Shown piece by piece: positions 34,562 through 44,465 of a stretch of DNA of 64,000 nt (positions are counted from its first letter, which is position 1; each line of letters begins with the position of its first letter). The DNA is from UBA1757 sp963617485. GTDB lineage: Bacteria; Bacteroidota; Bacteroidia; Bacteroidales; UBA1402. Under the pieces are notes generated by a model. The model saw nothing but the letters and a program-made list of their open reading frames with translations. It did not search any database and had not been told where the DNA came from. Where the stretch lies: assembly GCA_963617485.1 (NCBI GenBank), contig CAVEPA010000003.1, forward strand, positions 109,773 to 173,772, given 5' to 3'. A program made the position numbers and the translations under genes.

Positions 34562-35461
34562 ATGTACCATACGCCCGCTTTACTTGCAGCCAGTGTTGAG
34601 GGTCTTGCCATCAAACCTGATGGTAAGTATGTCGATGTGACTTTTGGCGGCGGCGGACATTCTATGGAAATTCTCCGGCATCTCTCGCCCGAGGGCCGTC
34701 TGTATGCTTTCGACCAGGACCAAGATGTCTTTGCCAACGTGCCACGCGACGAGCGGCTGGTGTTCGTACACGGAAATTTCCGTTTTTTGAAGAATTTTCT
34801 GCGCTATTACGGGGTGGAGCAGATAGACGGTCTGTTGGCCGATTTGGGCGTTTCTTCGCACCATTTCGACGAAGCTTCGCGTGGCTTCTCATTCCGTTTC
34901 GACGATGGTGACCTTGATATGCGTATGAACCAGAAAGCCTCGCGCAAGGCCTCCGATATTGTGGCCCTCTACAGTCAGGACGAGCTGGCCCGCCTGTTTC
35001 GCGACTATGGCGAACTCTCGCAGGCGGGACGCATTGCAGCCCTGCTGGTGAAGGCACGCGCCGAGCAACCCATCCTTACCGTGGCCCGATTTAAGCAAGT
35101 GCTGGCACCGGTCTTCAGCCGCGACAAGGAAAAGAAAGATATGGCCAAGGTTTTTCAGGCCTTGCGCATAGAAGTGAACGGCGAGATGCAGGCGTTGGAA
35201 GCCATGCTGCGTCAGGCACTCGAGATGTTGGCTCCCGGCGGGCGACTGAGTGTTATCAGCTACCATTCGCTCGAAGACCGGCTGGTGAAGAATTTCATGC
35301 GCGCGGGCAATTTTCGAGGCGAGGTGGAACAGGACTTCTACGGCAACCGCCTGAGTCCGTTTCGTTTGGTCAACAACAAGGTTATCGTTCCCGACCGCGA
35401 AGAAGAGTTGAACAATCCGCGTTCGCGCAGCGCCAAATTGCGCATAGCCGAGAAGTTATGA
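34562..35461 (+). CDS. rsmH: 16S rRNA (cytosine1402-N4)-methyltransferase
   Basis: 299 residues. The frame extends upstream inside mraZ, but ATG 34562 (MYHTPALLAASVEGLAIKPD) matches the family start. Methyltransferase motifs are 'GKYVDVTFGGGGHSMEILRH' (SAM binding), 'LYAFDQDQDV', 'IDGLLADLGVSSHHFDEASR' and 'GFSFRFDDGDLDMRMNQ'. The C-terminal 'LEMLAPGGRLSVISYHSLED' and 'RSRSAKLRIAEKL' complete it. It methylates N4 of C1402 in the decoding centre. The stop overlaps the ftsL start (ATGA). Confidence 0.97.
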   Translation: MYHTPALLAASVEGLAIKPDGKYVDVTFGGGGHSMEILRHLSPEGRLYAFDQDQDVFANVPRDERLVFVHGNFRFLKNFLRYYGVEQIDGLLADLGVSSHHFDEASRGFSFRFDDGDLDMRMNQKASRKASDIVALYSQDELARLFRDYGELSQAGRIAALLVKARAEQPILTVARFKQVLAPVFSRDKEKKDMAKVFQALRIEVNGEMQALEAMLRQALEMLAPGGRLSVISYHSLEDRLVKNFMRAGNFRGEVEQDFYGNRLSPFRLVNNKVIVPDREEELNNPRSRSAKLRIAEKL

Positions 35462-35781
35462 AACCTAATGTCAATTCCATTCTCGATGGCAGTTTCCTCA
35501 ATTCGGAATTCTTCCGCAAGCAATACAAGTTCTTTCTGTTGCTGGTGGTGTTGCTCGTCATATACATCGGCAACCGCTACACCCTTACGCGCAAGATAGC
35601 CCAGGTAGATTCGCTCAGCAAGGAACTGACCGAACTGCGCTACGATGTGTTGATACAACGCTCCCGCCTGATGCAGGAAAGCCGTCAGTCGAATATAGAC
35701 GGACTGGTCAAAGAGAAGGGCCTCGATCTGAAGGCAACCAATCAGGCCCCTTATCGTCTGAAAGTGAAACATCACCGATAG
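35458..35781 (+). CDS. ftsL: FtsL-like cell division membrane protein
   Basis: 107 residues, one transmembrane helix at about 24-41 ('KFFLLLVVLLVIYIGNRY') preceded by a short cytoplasmic end, then a periplasmic coiled-coil stretch 'KIAQVDSLSKELTELRYDVL'. Sequence similarity is low in this family, so the call rests on size, topology and its place between rsmH and ftsI. FtsL links FtsQ and FtsB-like partners to FtsW/FtsI and activates septal wall synthesis. Overlaps rsmH by four bases. Confidence 0.85.
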   Translation: MKPNVNSILDGSFLNSEFFRKQYKFFLLLVVLLVIYIGNRYTLTRKIAQVDSLSKELTELRYDVLIQRSRLMQESRQSNIDGLVKEKGLDLKATNQAPYRLKVKHHR

Positions 35782-35797
35782 AATCTTGCAGAAAACC

Positions 35798-37978
35798 ATG
35801 GCAAAGAAAAGCAATTACAGCGATGTTCTGAAAGCTTATGGCCGGCGCTATACGTTAGTGACGGTGCTGCTTTTCGGCTGTATGCTCGTGGGTATACTGC
35901 TGTCGGTGTTCCATATACAGTTTGTCGAGGGCGAGGCCTGGACCAAATGGAAAGACCGTCAGGTGCGCGACAGCGTGGAAGTGGCCCCCGAAAGAGGCAA
36001 CATCTACGCCGACAACGGTGCCTTGATGGCTGCCACCATTCCGAGTTATGCGCTGTACATGGACCTTCGTGCCTACCAGAACAACAGCAATCGCTACAGC
36101 AAGGAAAAACTTGCCCAGGCACGCCGCGAGTATCGCGATTCGCTGGCTGTTTATATCAAACCTTTGTCGGAGGCCTTGTCGCAGAAGTTGGGTGACAAGA
36201 CACCCGCCCAATACGAGGCGCATATCTGGAAGGGTTTTGAACGCGGCAGCCGCGAGTATCAGCTCAGTGCCAAGCGGGTGTCTTATTTCGAGCTGCAGGA
36301 AATTCGGCGTTTCCCCTTCTTCAACAAAGGCCGCAATAGCAGCGGTTTCTATACCAAGACTTACAGCGAACGCCAGAAGATGTTCGGCTCGCTGGCCAGC
36401 CGCACCATCGGCGATATCTATCCCGATTTCAAGAAAGGTGGTCGCTCGGGGCTGGAGCTTTATTACGATTCGCTGCTATGTGGCCAGCCTGGCTTGTCGT
36501 CGCGGCAGAAGGTGGCCGGACGCTACATCAATGTCAATACCATTGATCCTGTGAACGGCTGGGACCTGTACACCACCATCAATCTCAACAAACAGGATAT
36601 CGTGGAGTCGGCGTTGCGTCGCAAACTGGTGGAAACCGATGCCGAATCGGGCTGTGCCGTTTTGATGGAAACCGCTACCGGACGCATACAGGCCATCAGT
36701 AACCTGGGCCGCGTAGCACCGGGCGTGTATGCCGAAACGCAGAACTATGCCTGCGGCGACCATAGCGAACCGGGTTCCACCTTCAAGACCATTGCCATGA
36801 TGGCCGCTTTGGAGGACGGTCTGCTCGAACCCAATACACCGGTAGATGTCGGTACGGGTATTGCCAACATACACGGCCGCGTCATGCGCGACCATAACTA
36901 CGGCAAGGGCGGCTACGGCCTCATCGATGCCAAGAAGTCCATTTGGTATTCGTCCAACATCGGCGTTTCCAAACTTGTCGATGAAGCCTACGGTGGCATT
37001 GCCGGTGCAGCCAAGTTTGTAGACCGCATTTATTCTTTCGGTTTCGCGCAAGACCTTAAGCTGGAGATTCCCGGTGCGGCCGTTCCCACCATTCCGCATC
37101 CCAAGGATAAGAAACGCTATTGGTCGGCCACCGACCTGCCTTGGATGTCGCATGGCTATGTTACCATGATTCCGCCCATCTATACCTTGGCCTATTACAA
37201 CGCCATTGCCAACGACGGCTGCTATCTGAGGCCTTATTTTGTAGACCGCATCGCCCGCGACAACGACGTGTACAAGACCTTTAGGCCTCAGGTGGTAAAA
37301 GAAAAAATATGTTCCGACAAGACCCTGCGCGAAATTCGCCTGATGCTCGACAGTGTGGTGCTGAAGGGAACGGCCCGGGCCGTGTACAGCGAGTTGGTGC
37401 CCATTTCGGGCAAGACCGGTACGGCTGTGTTGGAATACGGCGGCGGTAAACGCGGCCATCAAGTGTCGTTCTGCGGCTATTTCCCCTCGGACAAGCCCAA
37501 GTATACCTGTATCGTGGTCATTCGTCGTCCGAGTATCGGTTATCCTTCGGGTGGCGGCATGGCCGGTGCCGTGTTGCGCCAGATTGCCGAGCGGGTGTAT
37601 GCCGGCGAACTCGACCTCTCGCTCAATACTTTGCCCAAGGATACCCTGGATGTGCTGCCCCGTCTGGATGCCGGGCTTAAGCAACCCACTGAGTATCTGC
37701 TCAAACGCTTGCATCTGCCCTCCGATATTGAAGCTCCCGAAGACGATGATGTGGTGGTGGCCAACGAAGAAGGCCGCCGCTGGACTTTCGATATGCGCGA
37801 AGAGGTACCTGGCAAGACACCCAAGGTGACGGGCATGGGCCTGCGCGATGCCATTTACGTACTCGAAAAAGCGGGCTTCCAAGTGGATGTCCACGGAAGC
37901 GGCACGGTCTATCGTCAGTCGATAAAGGAAGGCCAGCCTTATAAGCGCGGCCAGTATATGAGTATCTATTTGAAGTAA
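35798..37978 (+). CDS. ftsI: Septal peptidoglycan transpeptidase (PBP3/FtsI) with PASTA domain
   Basis: 726 residues from ATG 35798 (MAKKSNYSDVLKAYG); a TTG at 35786 is less likely. One membrane helix at about 16-38. The dimerisation domain begins 'VAPERGNIYADNGALMAATI'. Transpeptidase motifs are 'EPGSTFKT' with Ser327, 'WYSSNIGVS' (SxN) and 'ISGKTGTAVLEYGGG' (KTG). A C-terminal PASTA domain (about 660-726, 'TPKVTGMGLRDAIYVLEKAG') ends the protein. FtsI cross-links septal peptidoglycan with FtsW. The length is well above the 588 residues of E. coli FtsI because of the PASTA and extra N-terminal insertions. 16 bases after ftsL. Confidence 0.95.
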   Translation: MAKKSNYSDVLKAYGRRYTLVTVLLFGCMLVGILLSVFHIQFVEGEAWTKWKDRQVRDSVEVAPERGNIYADNGALMAATIPSYALYMDLRAYQNNSNRYSKEKLAQARREYRDSLAVYIKPLSEALSQKLGDKTPAQYEAHIWKGFERGSREYQLSAKRVSYFELQEIRRFPFFNKGRNSSGFYTKTYSERQKMFGSLASRTIGDIYPDFKKGGRSGLELYYDSLLCGQPGLSSRQKVAGRYINVNTIDPVNGWDLYTTINLNKQDIVESALRRKLVETDAESGCAVLMETATGRIQAISNLGRVAPGVYAETQNYACGDHSEPGSTFKTIAMMAALEDGLLEPNTPVDVGTGIANIHGRVMRDHNYGKGGYGLIDAKKSIWYSSNIGVSKLVDEAYGGIAGAAKFVDRIYSFGFAQDLKLEIPGAAVPTIPHPKDKKRYWSATDLPWMSHGYVTMIPPIYTLAYYNAIANDGCYLRPYFVDRIARDNDVYKTFRPQVVKEKICSDKTLREIRLMLDSVVLKGTARAVYSELVPISGKTGTAVLEYGGGKRGHQVSFCGYFPSDKPKYTCIVVIRRPSIGYPSGGGMAGAVLRQIAERVYAGELDLSLNTLPKDTLDVLPRLDAGLKQPTEYLLKRLHLPSDIEAPEDDDVVVANEEGRRWTFDMREEVPGKTPKVTGMGLRDAIYVLEKAGFQVDVHGSGTVYRQSIKEGQPYKRGQYMSIYLK

Positions 37979-37990
37979 AAAGACAAGTAT

Positions 37991-39433
37991 ATGGAACTGA
38001 GTGTTTGCATCAAGAATCTGAAGGTTTTGGAAAGTTACGGTCCGCAGCAACAAGCCTTGACAGGCCTGTGTTTCGACTCGCGCAAGGCGGCTCCCGGCAG
38101 TCTGTTCGTGGCTCAGAAGGGAACGCAGAGCGATGGTCACCAATATATCGACGATGTCATTGCCAAGGGTGCCAAGGCCATCGTGCTGGAAGATATGCCC
38201 GCACACTTGCAGGAAGGTGTTAGCTACATCAAGGTGGCCGATACCAACGCTGCCCTGGGCTTGCTCGCTTCGGCCTGGTTCGGCGAACCCTCCACGAAAC
38301 TGACCCTTGTGGGCGTGACGGGTACCAACGGCAAGACCACCATCGCCACCTTACTTTACCATATGTTCCGCAGCTTCGGCTTCAAGGTGGGCCTGCTCTC
38401 GACCGTGTGCAACTATGTGGACGAACTGGCCATCCCCTCGACCCATACCACGCCCGATGCCTATAGTATCAACAGCCTGATGGCCCAGATGGTGGAAGCC
38501 GGCTGCCAGTATGCCTTTATGGAGGTGAGCTCGCATTCCATCGCTCAGGAACGTATTGCCGGCCTGCGCTTTGCCGGCGGAATCTTCACCAACCTTACGC
38601 ACGACCATCTGGACTACCATAAGACCTTCGATGCCTATCTCAAGGCCAAGAAAACCTTCTTTGACAACCTGCCGGCCGAGGCCTTTGCCCTGACCAACAT
38701 CGACGACCGCAACGGTATGGTGATGCTGCAGAACACCAAGGCTTCCAAACACAGCTATTCCACCCGAGCCATGGCCGATTTCCGTGCCAAGATTCTGGAA
38801 ACTCACTTGAGTGGCATGCAGCTCGAAATAAACGGACGCGAGGTCTTTGCCCAGTTCATCGGCCGCTTTAACGTGTCGAACTTGCTGGCTGTGTATGGTG
38901 CCGCCATTCTTTTGGGCCGCCAACCCGAAGAGTGCCTGCTGAGCCTGAGCCGCCTGCACCCCGTGGCCGGCCGTTTGGAATACGTACCTTCGCCCAAGGG
39001 CTTCGTTGCCATTGTCGATTATGCCCATACGCCCGATGCCCTGCACAATGTGCTGGAAACGCTCAAGGCACTCAACGCTCCGCATATCATCAGTGTGGTG
39101 GGTGCAGGCGGCAACCGCGACAAGACCAAGCGACCCGAAATGGCAGCCGAGGCCTGCGCTCTGAGCGACACGCTTATCCTTACCTCCGACAATCCCCGTT
39201 TCGAAGAGCCCCAAGACATCCTCAACGATATGTATGCCGGCATTCCCGTCGATGCGCAGGACAAGGTACTCTGCATCCTCGACCGGCGCGAAGCCATCCG
39301 TACCGCCTGCCGACTGGCGCAGAAGGGCGACCTGGTGCTAGTGGCCGGCAAGGGTCACGAAAATTATCAGGAAATAAAAGGTGTGAAACATCATTTTGAC
39401 GATAAAGAAGAACTCGAAAAAATCTGCAGATAG
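37991..39433 (+). CDS. murE: UDP-MurNAc-L-Ala-D-Glu:meso-diaminopimelate ligase
   Basis: 480 residues. Mur ligase ATP loop 'GVTGTNGKTTIATLLYHM' (about 107-124), 'TTPDAYSINSLMAQMVEAGC', 'EVSSHSIAQERIAGLRFAGG', 'NLTHDHLDYHKTFDAYLKAK' and 'VDYAHTPDALHNVLETL'. The motif 'TSDNPRFEEP' contains DNPR, which marks addition of meso-diaminopimelate instead of lysine, so the wall is of the A1gamma type. 12 bases after ftsI and 2 before mraY. murF, often the next gene in other phyla, is missing from the cluster. Confidence 0.97.
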   Translation: MELSVCIKNLKVLESYGPQQQALTGLCFDSRKAAPGSLFVAQKGTQSDGHQYIDDVIAKGAKAIVLEDMPAHLQEGVSYIKVADTNAALGLLASAWFGEPSTKLTLVGVTGTNGKTTIATLLYHMFRSFGFKVGLLSTVCNYVDELAIPSTHTTPDAYSINSLMAQMVEAGCQYAFMEVSSHSIAQERIAGLRFAGGIFTNLTHDHLDYHKTFDAYLKAKKTFFDNLPAEAFALTNIDDRNGMVMLQNTKASKHSYSTRAMADFRAKILETHLSGMQLEINGREVFAQFIGRFNVSNLLAVYGAAILLGRQPEECLLSLSRLHPVAGRLEYVPSPKGFVAIVDYAHTPDALHNVLETLKALNAPHIISVVGAGGNRDKTKRPEMAAEACALSDTLILTSDNPRFEEPQDILNDMYAGIPVDAQDKVLCILDRREAIRTACRLAQKGDLVLVAGKGHENYQEIKGVKHHFDDKEELEKICR

Positions 39434-39435
39434 CT

Positions 39436-40698
39436 ATGTTAGTACCTCTGTTTGAATATCTCGACCGGCTGGATATCAGCGGAGCCGGTGTCTTTCAATA
39501 CGTTACCTTCCGCGCGGCCATGGCCTTTATCCTGGCCCTGCTCATCGCCATGCTTATCGGCCGGCGCATGATAGACTATATGCGTCGCAAGCAGATGGGC
39601 GATATGCCCCGTCAGCTCGATATCGAAGGCCAAATGAGCAAGAAAGGCACACCCAGCATGGGCGGTGTCATCATCTTTCTGTCGTTGATAATACCGGTGC
39701 TGCTCTTTGCCAAACTAAGCAACACCTACGTTCTTCTGATGCTGATAACCACGGTCTGGCTGACAATACTGGGCTTCCTGGACGACTACATCAAGATTTT
39801 CAAAAAGAACAAGGATGGTCTCTCGGCACGCTACAAGCTGATTGGACAAGTGGTGCTGGGCATTATCGTGGGTGTAGTGCTGTACCTGAGCCCGGATGTT
39901 GTGATACGCGAAAACATCGAGACCCGCCAGTTTCATCATGTGGAGCAGGTGGAAATCAATCCCCAAGTGGTAAAATCGACCAAGACCACCATTCCCTTTG
40001 TCAAGAACAACAACTTCGACTATTCCGACATACTGTTCTTTTTGGACCCCGAACACCGTCAGGGTGCCGGCTGGGTTATCTTCGTGCTGGCCACCATCTT
40101 TATCGTGACAGCTGTTTCGAACGGTTCCAACCTGACCGATGGTCTGGACGGCCTGACGGCGGGCATCACCTCCATTATCGCGGTGGGTTTGGGCGTGCTG
40201 GCCTATCTGTCGAGTAACGTCAACTACGCGTCCTACCTTAATATCATGTACATTCCCGGGGTGGAAGAACTGGTTATCTACGCGGCGGCACTGGTGGGTG
40301 CCACCATGGGTTTCCTGTGGTACAATTCCTTCCCCGCGCAGGTGTTCATGGGCGACACGGGCAGTCTGATGCTGGGCGGCGTGCTGGCAGTTTTCGCCAT
40401 CATCATCCGCAAGGAAATTCTGCTGATACTTTTCTGCGGTATCTATTTGGTGGAATCGCTTTCGGTGATGATGCAGGTGGCCTATTTCAAGCATACCAAA
40501 CGCAAAACGGGCGTGGGCAAGCGTATTTTCAAGATGACACCCTTGCACCATCATTTCCAGAAGCCTGGCAATGCCGGCATCGATGCCCTGATACAGAAAC
40601 CTCTGGTACCCGTGCCGGAATCTAAAATCGTCATACGTTTTTGGCTGATAACCATCATTTTGACTGTATTGGCCATCATCACCTTAAAATTGAGATAA
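39436..40698 (+). CDS. mraY: Phospho-MurNAc-pentapeptide transferase
   Basis: 420 residues with about ten membrane helices. Conserved cytoplasmic motifs are 'KKGTPSMGGVIIFLSLIIPV', the Mg-binding 'TILGFLDDYIKIFKKN', 'NGSNLTDGLDGLTAGITSII', 'FMGDTGSLMLGGVLA' and 'KMTPLHHHFQKPG'. It transfers phospho-MurNAc-pentapeptide to undecaprenyl phosphate, making lipid I. It is about 60 residues longer than E. coli MraY because of an insertion around residues 150-215 ('RENIETRQFHHVEQVEINPQ') that should lie outside the membrane, a feature common in this phylum. The stop overlaps the murD start (TAATG). Confidence 0.97.
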   Translation: MLVPLFEYLDRLDISGAGVFQYVTFRAAMAFILALLIAMLIGRRMIDYMRRKQMGDMPRQLDIEGQMSKKGTPSMGGVIIFLSLIIPVLLFAKLSNTYVLLMLITTVWLTILGFLDDYIKIFKKNKDGLSARYKLIGQVVLGIIVGVVLYLSPDVVIRENIETRQFHHVEQVEINPQVVKSTKTTIPFVKNNNFDYSDILFFLDPEHRQGAGWVIFVLATIFIVTAVSNGSNLTDGLDGLTAGITSIIAVGLGVLAYLSSNVNYASYLNIMYIPGVEELVIYAAALVGATMGFLWYNSFPAQVFMGDTGSLMLGGVLAVFAIIIRKEILLILFCGIYLVESLSVMMQVAYFKHTKRKTGVGKRIFKMTPLHHHFQKPGNAGIDALIQKPLVPVPESKIVIRFWLITIILTVLAIITLKLR

Positions 40699-42032
40699 TG
40701 AAAAAGATTGTTGTCTTAGGTGCAGGCGAAAGCGGCGTAGGAGCTGCCGTGCTTGCCAAGAAAATGCAGTTCGATGTCTGGGTAAGCGATATGTCGCCTA
40801 TCAAGGACAATTATAAAGCCGTGCTCGAGGCTCACAAGATTGCTTGGGAAGAAGGCGGTCACAGTATGGACAAAATCCTTGCCGCCGACGAAATAATCAA
40901 GAGTCCGGGCATTCCCGATAAGGCGCCTGTTATCCAAGCCATCAAGGAAAAAGGCATCCACATCGTTTCTGAAATTGAATTCGCCGGCCGCTATACCGAT
41001 GCCAAGATGATTTGCATCACGGGCTCCAACGGCAAGACAACCACCACCATGCTTACTTACCATATCCTCAAGCAGGGCGGTCTGAACGTGGGTCTGGCCG
41101 GCAATGTGGGCAAAAGTCTGGCCTTGCAGGTGGCCGAATGCGACTTCGATTATTATGTGATAGAACTGAGCAGCTTCCAACTCGACTATATGTTCGACTT
41201 CCGGGCCGATGTGGCTGTGCTGCTGAATATTACCCCCGACCATTTGGACCGCTACCATTACAATATGCAGGAGTATGTCGACGCTAAGTTCCGTATTATC
41301 CGCAACCAGCGTCCGCAGGATGCTTTCGTCTATTGGAACGACGATCCCATCATCCAACGCGAAATTGCCAAACGCGACATCGTGGCTCAGCGCTTCCCCT
41401 TCTCGCTCAAGCGTCAGGATGGCATCAAGGCATTTATCGAGAACCACTTGCTGGTAATCGATACGCCCGAGCAACGCTTTGAAATGGGGCAGGAGGAACT
41501 CTCGCTGAGTGGCACCCACAATATGTACAACACCATGGCATCGGCCATTTCGGCCAATATCGCCCGGGTGAAGAAAGACGAAATACGCCGTGCCTTGAGC
41601 GATTTTCAGGGCGTGGAACACCGTTTGGAAAAGGTGCTCAGCGTGGGCGGCGTCAGCTATGTGAACGACTCCAAAGCCACCAACGTCAATTCTTGCTGGT
41701 ATGCGCTGGAATCGATGAAGACCCCGCTGGTACTCATACTGGGCGGTACCGACAAGGGCAACGACTACAGCGAGATAGAAGCGCTGGTACGTGAAAAAGT
41801 GCATGCGCTTATCTTCTTGGGCGTGGACAATGCCAAACTGCACGCCTTCTTCGACGGCAAAGTGCCCGAAATCCGTGATGCCCGCTCCATGAAGGAGGCT
41901 ATCGACCAGGCAGCCGCTTTGGCCCGTCCGGGCGATACGGTGCTCTTGTCGCCCTGCTGTGCCAGCTTCGACCTGTTCAAGAATTACGAAGACCGCGGCC
42001 GTCAGTTCAAAGACTGCGTCCGTGCCTTATAA
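40698..42032 (+). CDS. murD: UDP-MurNAc-L-alanine:D-glutamate ligase
   Basis: 444 residues from ATG 40698 (MKKIVVLGAGESGVGAAVLA), which overlaps the mraY stop; the longer frame from 40641 lies inside mraY. Motifs: Rossmann N-terminus, 'SPGIPDKAPVIQAIKEKGI', ATP loop 'CITGSNGKTTTTMLTYHIL' (about 112-130), 'LNITPDHLDRYHYNMQEY', 'EHRLEKVLSVGGVSYVNDSK' and 'ALARPGDTVLLSPCCASFD'. It adds D-glutamate to UDP-MurNAc-L-Ala in the cytoplasm. Confidence 0.97.
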   Translation: MKKIVVLGAGESGVGAAVLAKKMQFDVWVSDMSPIKDNYKAVLEAHKIAWEEGGHSMDKILAADEIIKSPGIPDKAPVIQAIKEKGIHIVSEIEFAGRYTDAKMICITGSNGKTTTTMLTYHILKQGGLNVGLAGNVGKSLALQVAECDFDYYVIELSSFQLDYMFDFRADVAVLLNITPDHLDRYHYNMQEYVDAKFRIIRNQRPQDAFVYWNDDPIIQREIAKRDIVAQRFPFSLKRQDGIKAFIENHLLVIDTPEQRFEMGQEELSLSGTHNMYNTMASAISANIARVKKDEIRRALSDFQGVEHRLEKVLSVGGVSYVNDSKATNVNSCWYALESMKTPLVLILGGTDKGNDYSEIEALVREKVHALIFLGVDNAKLHAFFDGKVPEIRDARSMKEAIDQAAALARPGDTVLLSPCCASFDLFKNYEDRGRQFKDCVRAL

Positions 42033-42049
42033 CCAAATATTTCCGCACC

Positions 42050-43351
42050 ATGGACCTGTTTGTCAAGAAGCTCTTTAAAGGCGACAGCATCGTATGGATA
42101 CTGTTGCTGCTGCTCATGGCCTTGAGTGTTGTCGAGTGCTTCAGTGCGCTGGGTACTCTGGCCTACAAGCGCGACAACATGTTCATGCCCATTCTCCGTC
42201 ATGCGGGCATTCTGTTTGCTGGCTTCGTCTTAGTTGTGGTGCTGCATAATGTCCCTTACAAATGGACGGGATTTCTGTCATATCCTCTAATGGGCGCTTC
42301 GGTCTTCTTATTGGTGTTGGCCCTATTCTCCGAGAACGTCGGGGTTGAACTGAATGAAGCCAAGCGCTGGGTGGAAGTGTTCGGCATACAGTTCCAGCCT
42401 TCGGAACTTGCCAAGATTTCGCTGGTGATATTTATTGCCTGGACCTTGGGAACAGCTCATAAGGAAGCGGATGGTTCGGGCTATGTCAAGGCATTCTGGA
42501 AGGTGATAATCGCAACGGGTATCGTGGTGCTACTCATCATTACGCAGAACATGTCGACGGCCATCATGATAGCTGTTTTCGCCTATTTGATGCTGTTCAT
42601 TGGCGGTGCGCCAAAAAAACACATGATTTGGCTGACCGTGGTGGTGGGCGGCGGAGCTCTGCTGGTGTATATCGCCCTGACAGCCATACCCGATATTCCC
42701 GGTGTAGACCGTTGGGCCTCCTGGCACAACCGCCTCGTGCCACACAGCGTGGACGTACTCGACCCATCTTACACCCGCACCGACGAAAACAGTCAGGTGC
42801 ATTATGCCAAGATTGCCATTTCTCAAGGCAAATTTTTGGGTGCCCTGCCGGGCAACAGTACGCAGCGCGATTTTCTGCCGCAGGCCTACTCAGATTTCAT
42901 CTACGCCATCATTATCGAAGATATGGGCTGGCTTGGCATGTTGCTGGTGCCTGCCTTGTACATCATACTGCTATTCCGCTGCCGCAAGATAGCCAAGTCG
43001 TGTACCAAAATGACACCTGCGCTGCTGGCCATGGGAGCCGGGCTTATCGTGGCCTTGCAGGCTTTTGTGAACATGGCTGTGGCGGTAGGCTTCTTCCCGG
43101 TGACCGGTCAGGCCATGCCTATTGTGAGCCGTGGCGGAACTTCGAGCATTATCACCTGTTGCTATTTTGCCCTGATACTCAGCGTAAGCCGTTATGGTGC
43201 CAGCGACAGCGAGGAAGAAGTATGGCAGAGTGAAGACCAGGAAATGGATCGACTGGAAGCTGAAGAAGAGGCCCGCCAGGCCGTAGAACAGGCGGCGCAG
43301 CAGGCACCGGAGAACATCAGTGCAGAAGATTATGCCTCTATGGCAGAATAA
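42050..43351 (+). CDS. ftsW: Septal peptidoglycan glycosyltransferase FtsW (SEDS family)
   Basis: 433 residues, about ten membrane helices. SEDS motifs are 'NEAKRWVEVFGIQFQPSELA' (about 102-121), 'VVLLIITQNMSTAIMIAVFA' and the C-terminal 'FFPVTGQAMPIVSRGGTSSI' (about 348-367). FtsW polymerises lipid II at the septum as partner of FtsI. A Glu/Gln/Ala-rich cytoplasmic tail of about 50 residues follows the last helix ('EMDRLEAEEEARQAVEQAAQ'). It lies 17 bases after murD and 12 before murG. Confidence 0.96.
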   Translation: MDLFVKKLFKGDSIVWILLLLLMALSVVECFSALGTLAYKRDNMFMPILRHAGILFAGFVLVVVLHNVPYKWTGFLSYPLMGASVFLLVLALFSENVGVELNEAKRWVEVFGIQFQPSELAKISLVIFIAWTLGTAHKEADGSGYVKAFWKVIIATGIVVLLIITQNMSTAIMIAVFAYLMLFIGGAPKKHMIWLTVVVGGGALLVYIALTAIPDIPGVDRWASWHNRLVPHSVDVLDPSYTRTDENSQVHYAKIAISQGKFLGALPGNSTQRDFLPQAYSDFIYAIIIEDMGWLGMLLVPALYIILLFRCRKIAKSCTKMTPALLAMGAGLIVALQAFVNMAVAVGFFPVTGQAMPIVSRGGTSSIITCCYFALILSVSRYGASDSEEEVWQSEDQEMDRLEAEEEARQAVEQAAQQAPENISAEDYASMAE

Positions 43352-43363
43352 ATAGAGCGAGCA

Positions 43364-44464
43364 ATGAAAAGACGAAGATTCATTATTTCGGGCGGTGGAA
43401 CCGGCGGCCATATTTTTCCGGCCATCTCCATCGCCAATGCCATCAAGGCCAAGGAGCCCGAGGCTGAGATTCTTTTTGTGGGTGCCGAAAACCGCATGGA
43501 AATGGAACGCGTTCCGGCTGCGGGCTACCGCATAGTGGGTTTACCCATCTGTGGTTTCGACCGTCGGCATTTGTTGAAGAATGTGAAGACTTTGTGCAAA
43601 CTGTTGCGTTCTTTGCGCATGGCGCGCCGGGTGGTGAAAGACTTCCGCCCCGATGCGGCCGTGGGTGTGGGCGGCTATGCCAGCGGCCCGCTGCTGCGGG
43701 CCGCCGCCAGCTTGGGCGTCCCCTGCTACCTGCAGGAACAGAACTCCTACGCCGGTATGACCAACAAGTGGCTGGCCGCCAAAGCCAAACGTATTTGCGT
43801 GGCCTATCAGGGCATGGACAAGTTCTTTCCTGCCGACAAGATAGTGCTCACCGGCAACCCGGTGCGTCAAGACCTGCTTCAGGCCGCAGGCCTGAAGCAG
43901 GAGGCCCTGGCCTACTACGGCTTGCAACCCGACCGGCCCGTTATGCTGGTGGTGGGTGGCAGTCTGGGTGCGGGCAGCATCAATCAGGCCGTTATGGCGC
44001 ATTTGGACGAACTCGAAAACAGCCCGGTGCAGGTACTTTGGCAAACGGGCAAATACTACTACAAGAACATTATGGCAGCGCTCGAGGGCCGCAGCCTCAA
44101 ACAAGTACACGTCACGCAGTTTGTCGACCGCATGGACTACGCCTATGCCATGTCCGACCTGGTAGTGTCGCGCGCCGGTGCGAGCAGCATTTCCGAACTT
44201 TGCCTGTTGGGTAAGGCTTGCATTTTGGTGCCTTCGCCCAATGTGGCCGAAGACCATCAGACTAAGAACGCCATGGCCCTGGTCAAGGAGAATGCCGCCT
44301 TGATGGTAACCGATGCCCAGGCCAAGGAAACCTTGGTGCCCACGGCCTTGCAACTGCTCTCCGATCCGGCCCGCTTGGAGGCACTTCGTCAGTCCATAGC
44401 ACGTCTGGCTTTGCCCGATGCAGCCGAAAAGATAGCCGACATAGTCATGAACGATAACGATTAA
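43364..44464 (+). CDS. murG: UDP-GlcNAc:lipid I N-acetylglucosaminyltransferase
   Basis: 366 residues of the GT28 fold. 'FIISGGGTGGHIFPAISIAN' at the N-terminus, 'AVGVGGYASGPLLRAAASLG' (about 100-120), 'PCYLQEQNSYAGMTNKWLAA', 'MLVVGGSLGAGSINQAVMAH' and 'VVSRAGASSISELCLLGKAC' with the UDP-sugar site. It converts lipid I to lipid II on the inner face of the membrane. One base separates it from murC. Confidence 0.97.
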   Translation: MKRRRFIISGGGTGGHIFPAISIANAIKAKEPEAEILFVGAENRMEMERVPAAGYRIVGLPICGFDRRHLLKNVKTLCKLLRSLRMARRVVKDFRPDAAVGVGGYASGPLLRAAASLGVPCYLQEQNSYAGMTNKWLAAKAKRICVAYQGMDKFFPADKIVLTGNPVRQDLLQAAGLKQEALAYYGLQPDRPVMLVVGGSLGAGSINQAVMAHLDELENSPVQVLWQTGKYYYKNIMAALEGRSLKQVHVTQFVDRMDYAYAMSDLVVSRAGASSISELCLLGKACILVPSPNVAEDHQTKNAMALVKENAALMVTDAQAKETLVPTALQLLSDPARLEALRQSIARLALPDAAEKIADIVMNDND

Positions 44465-44465
44465 G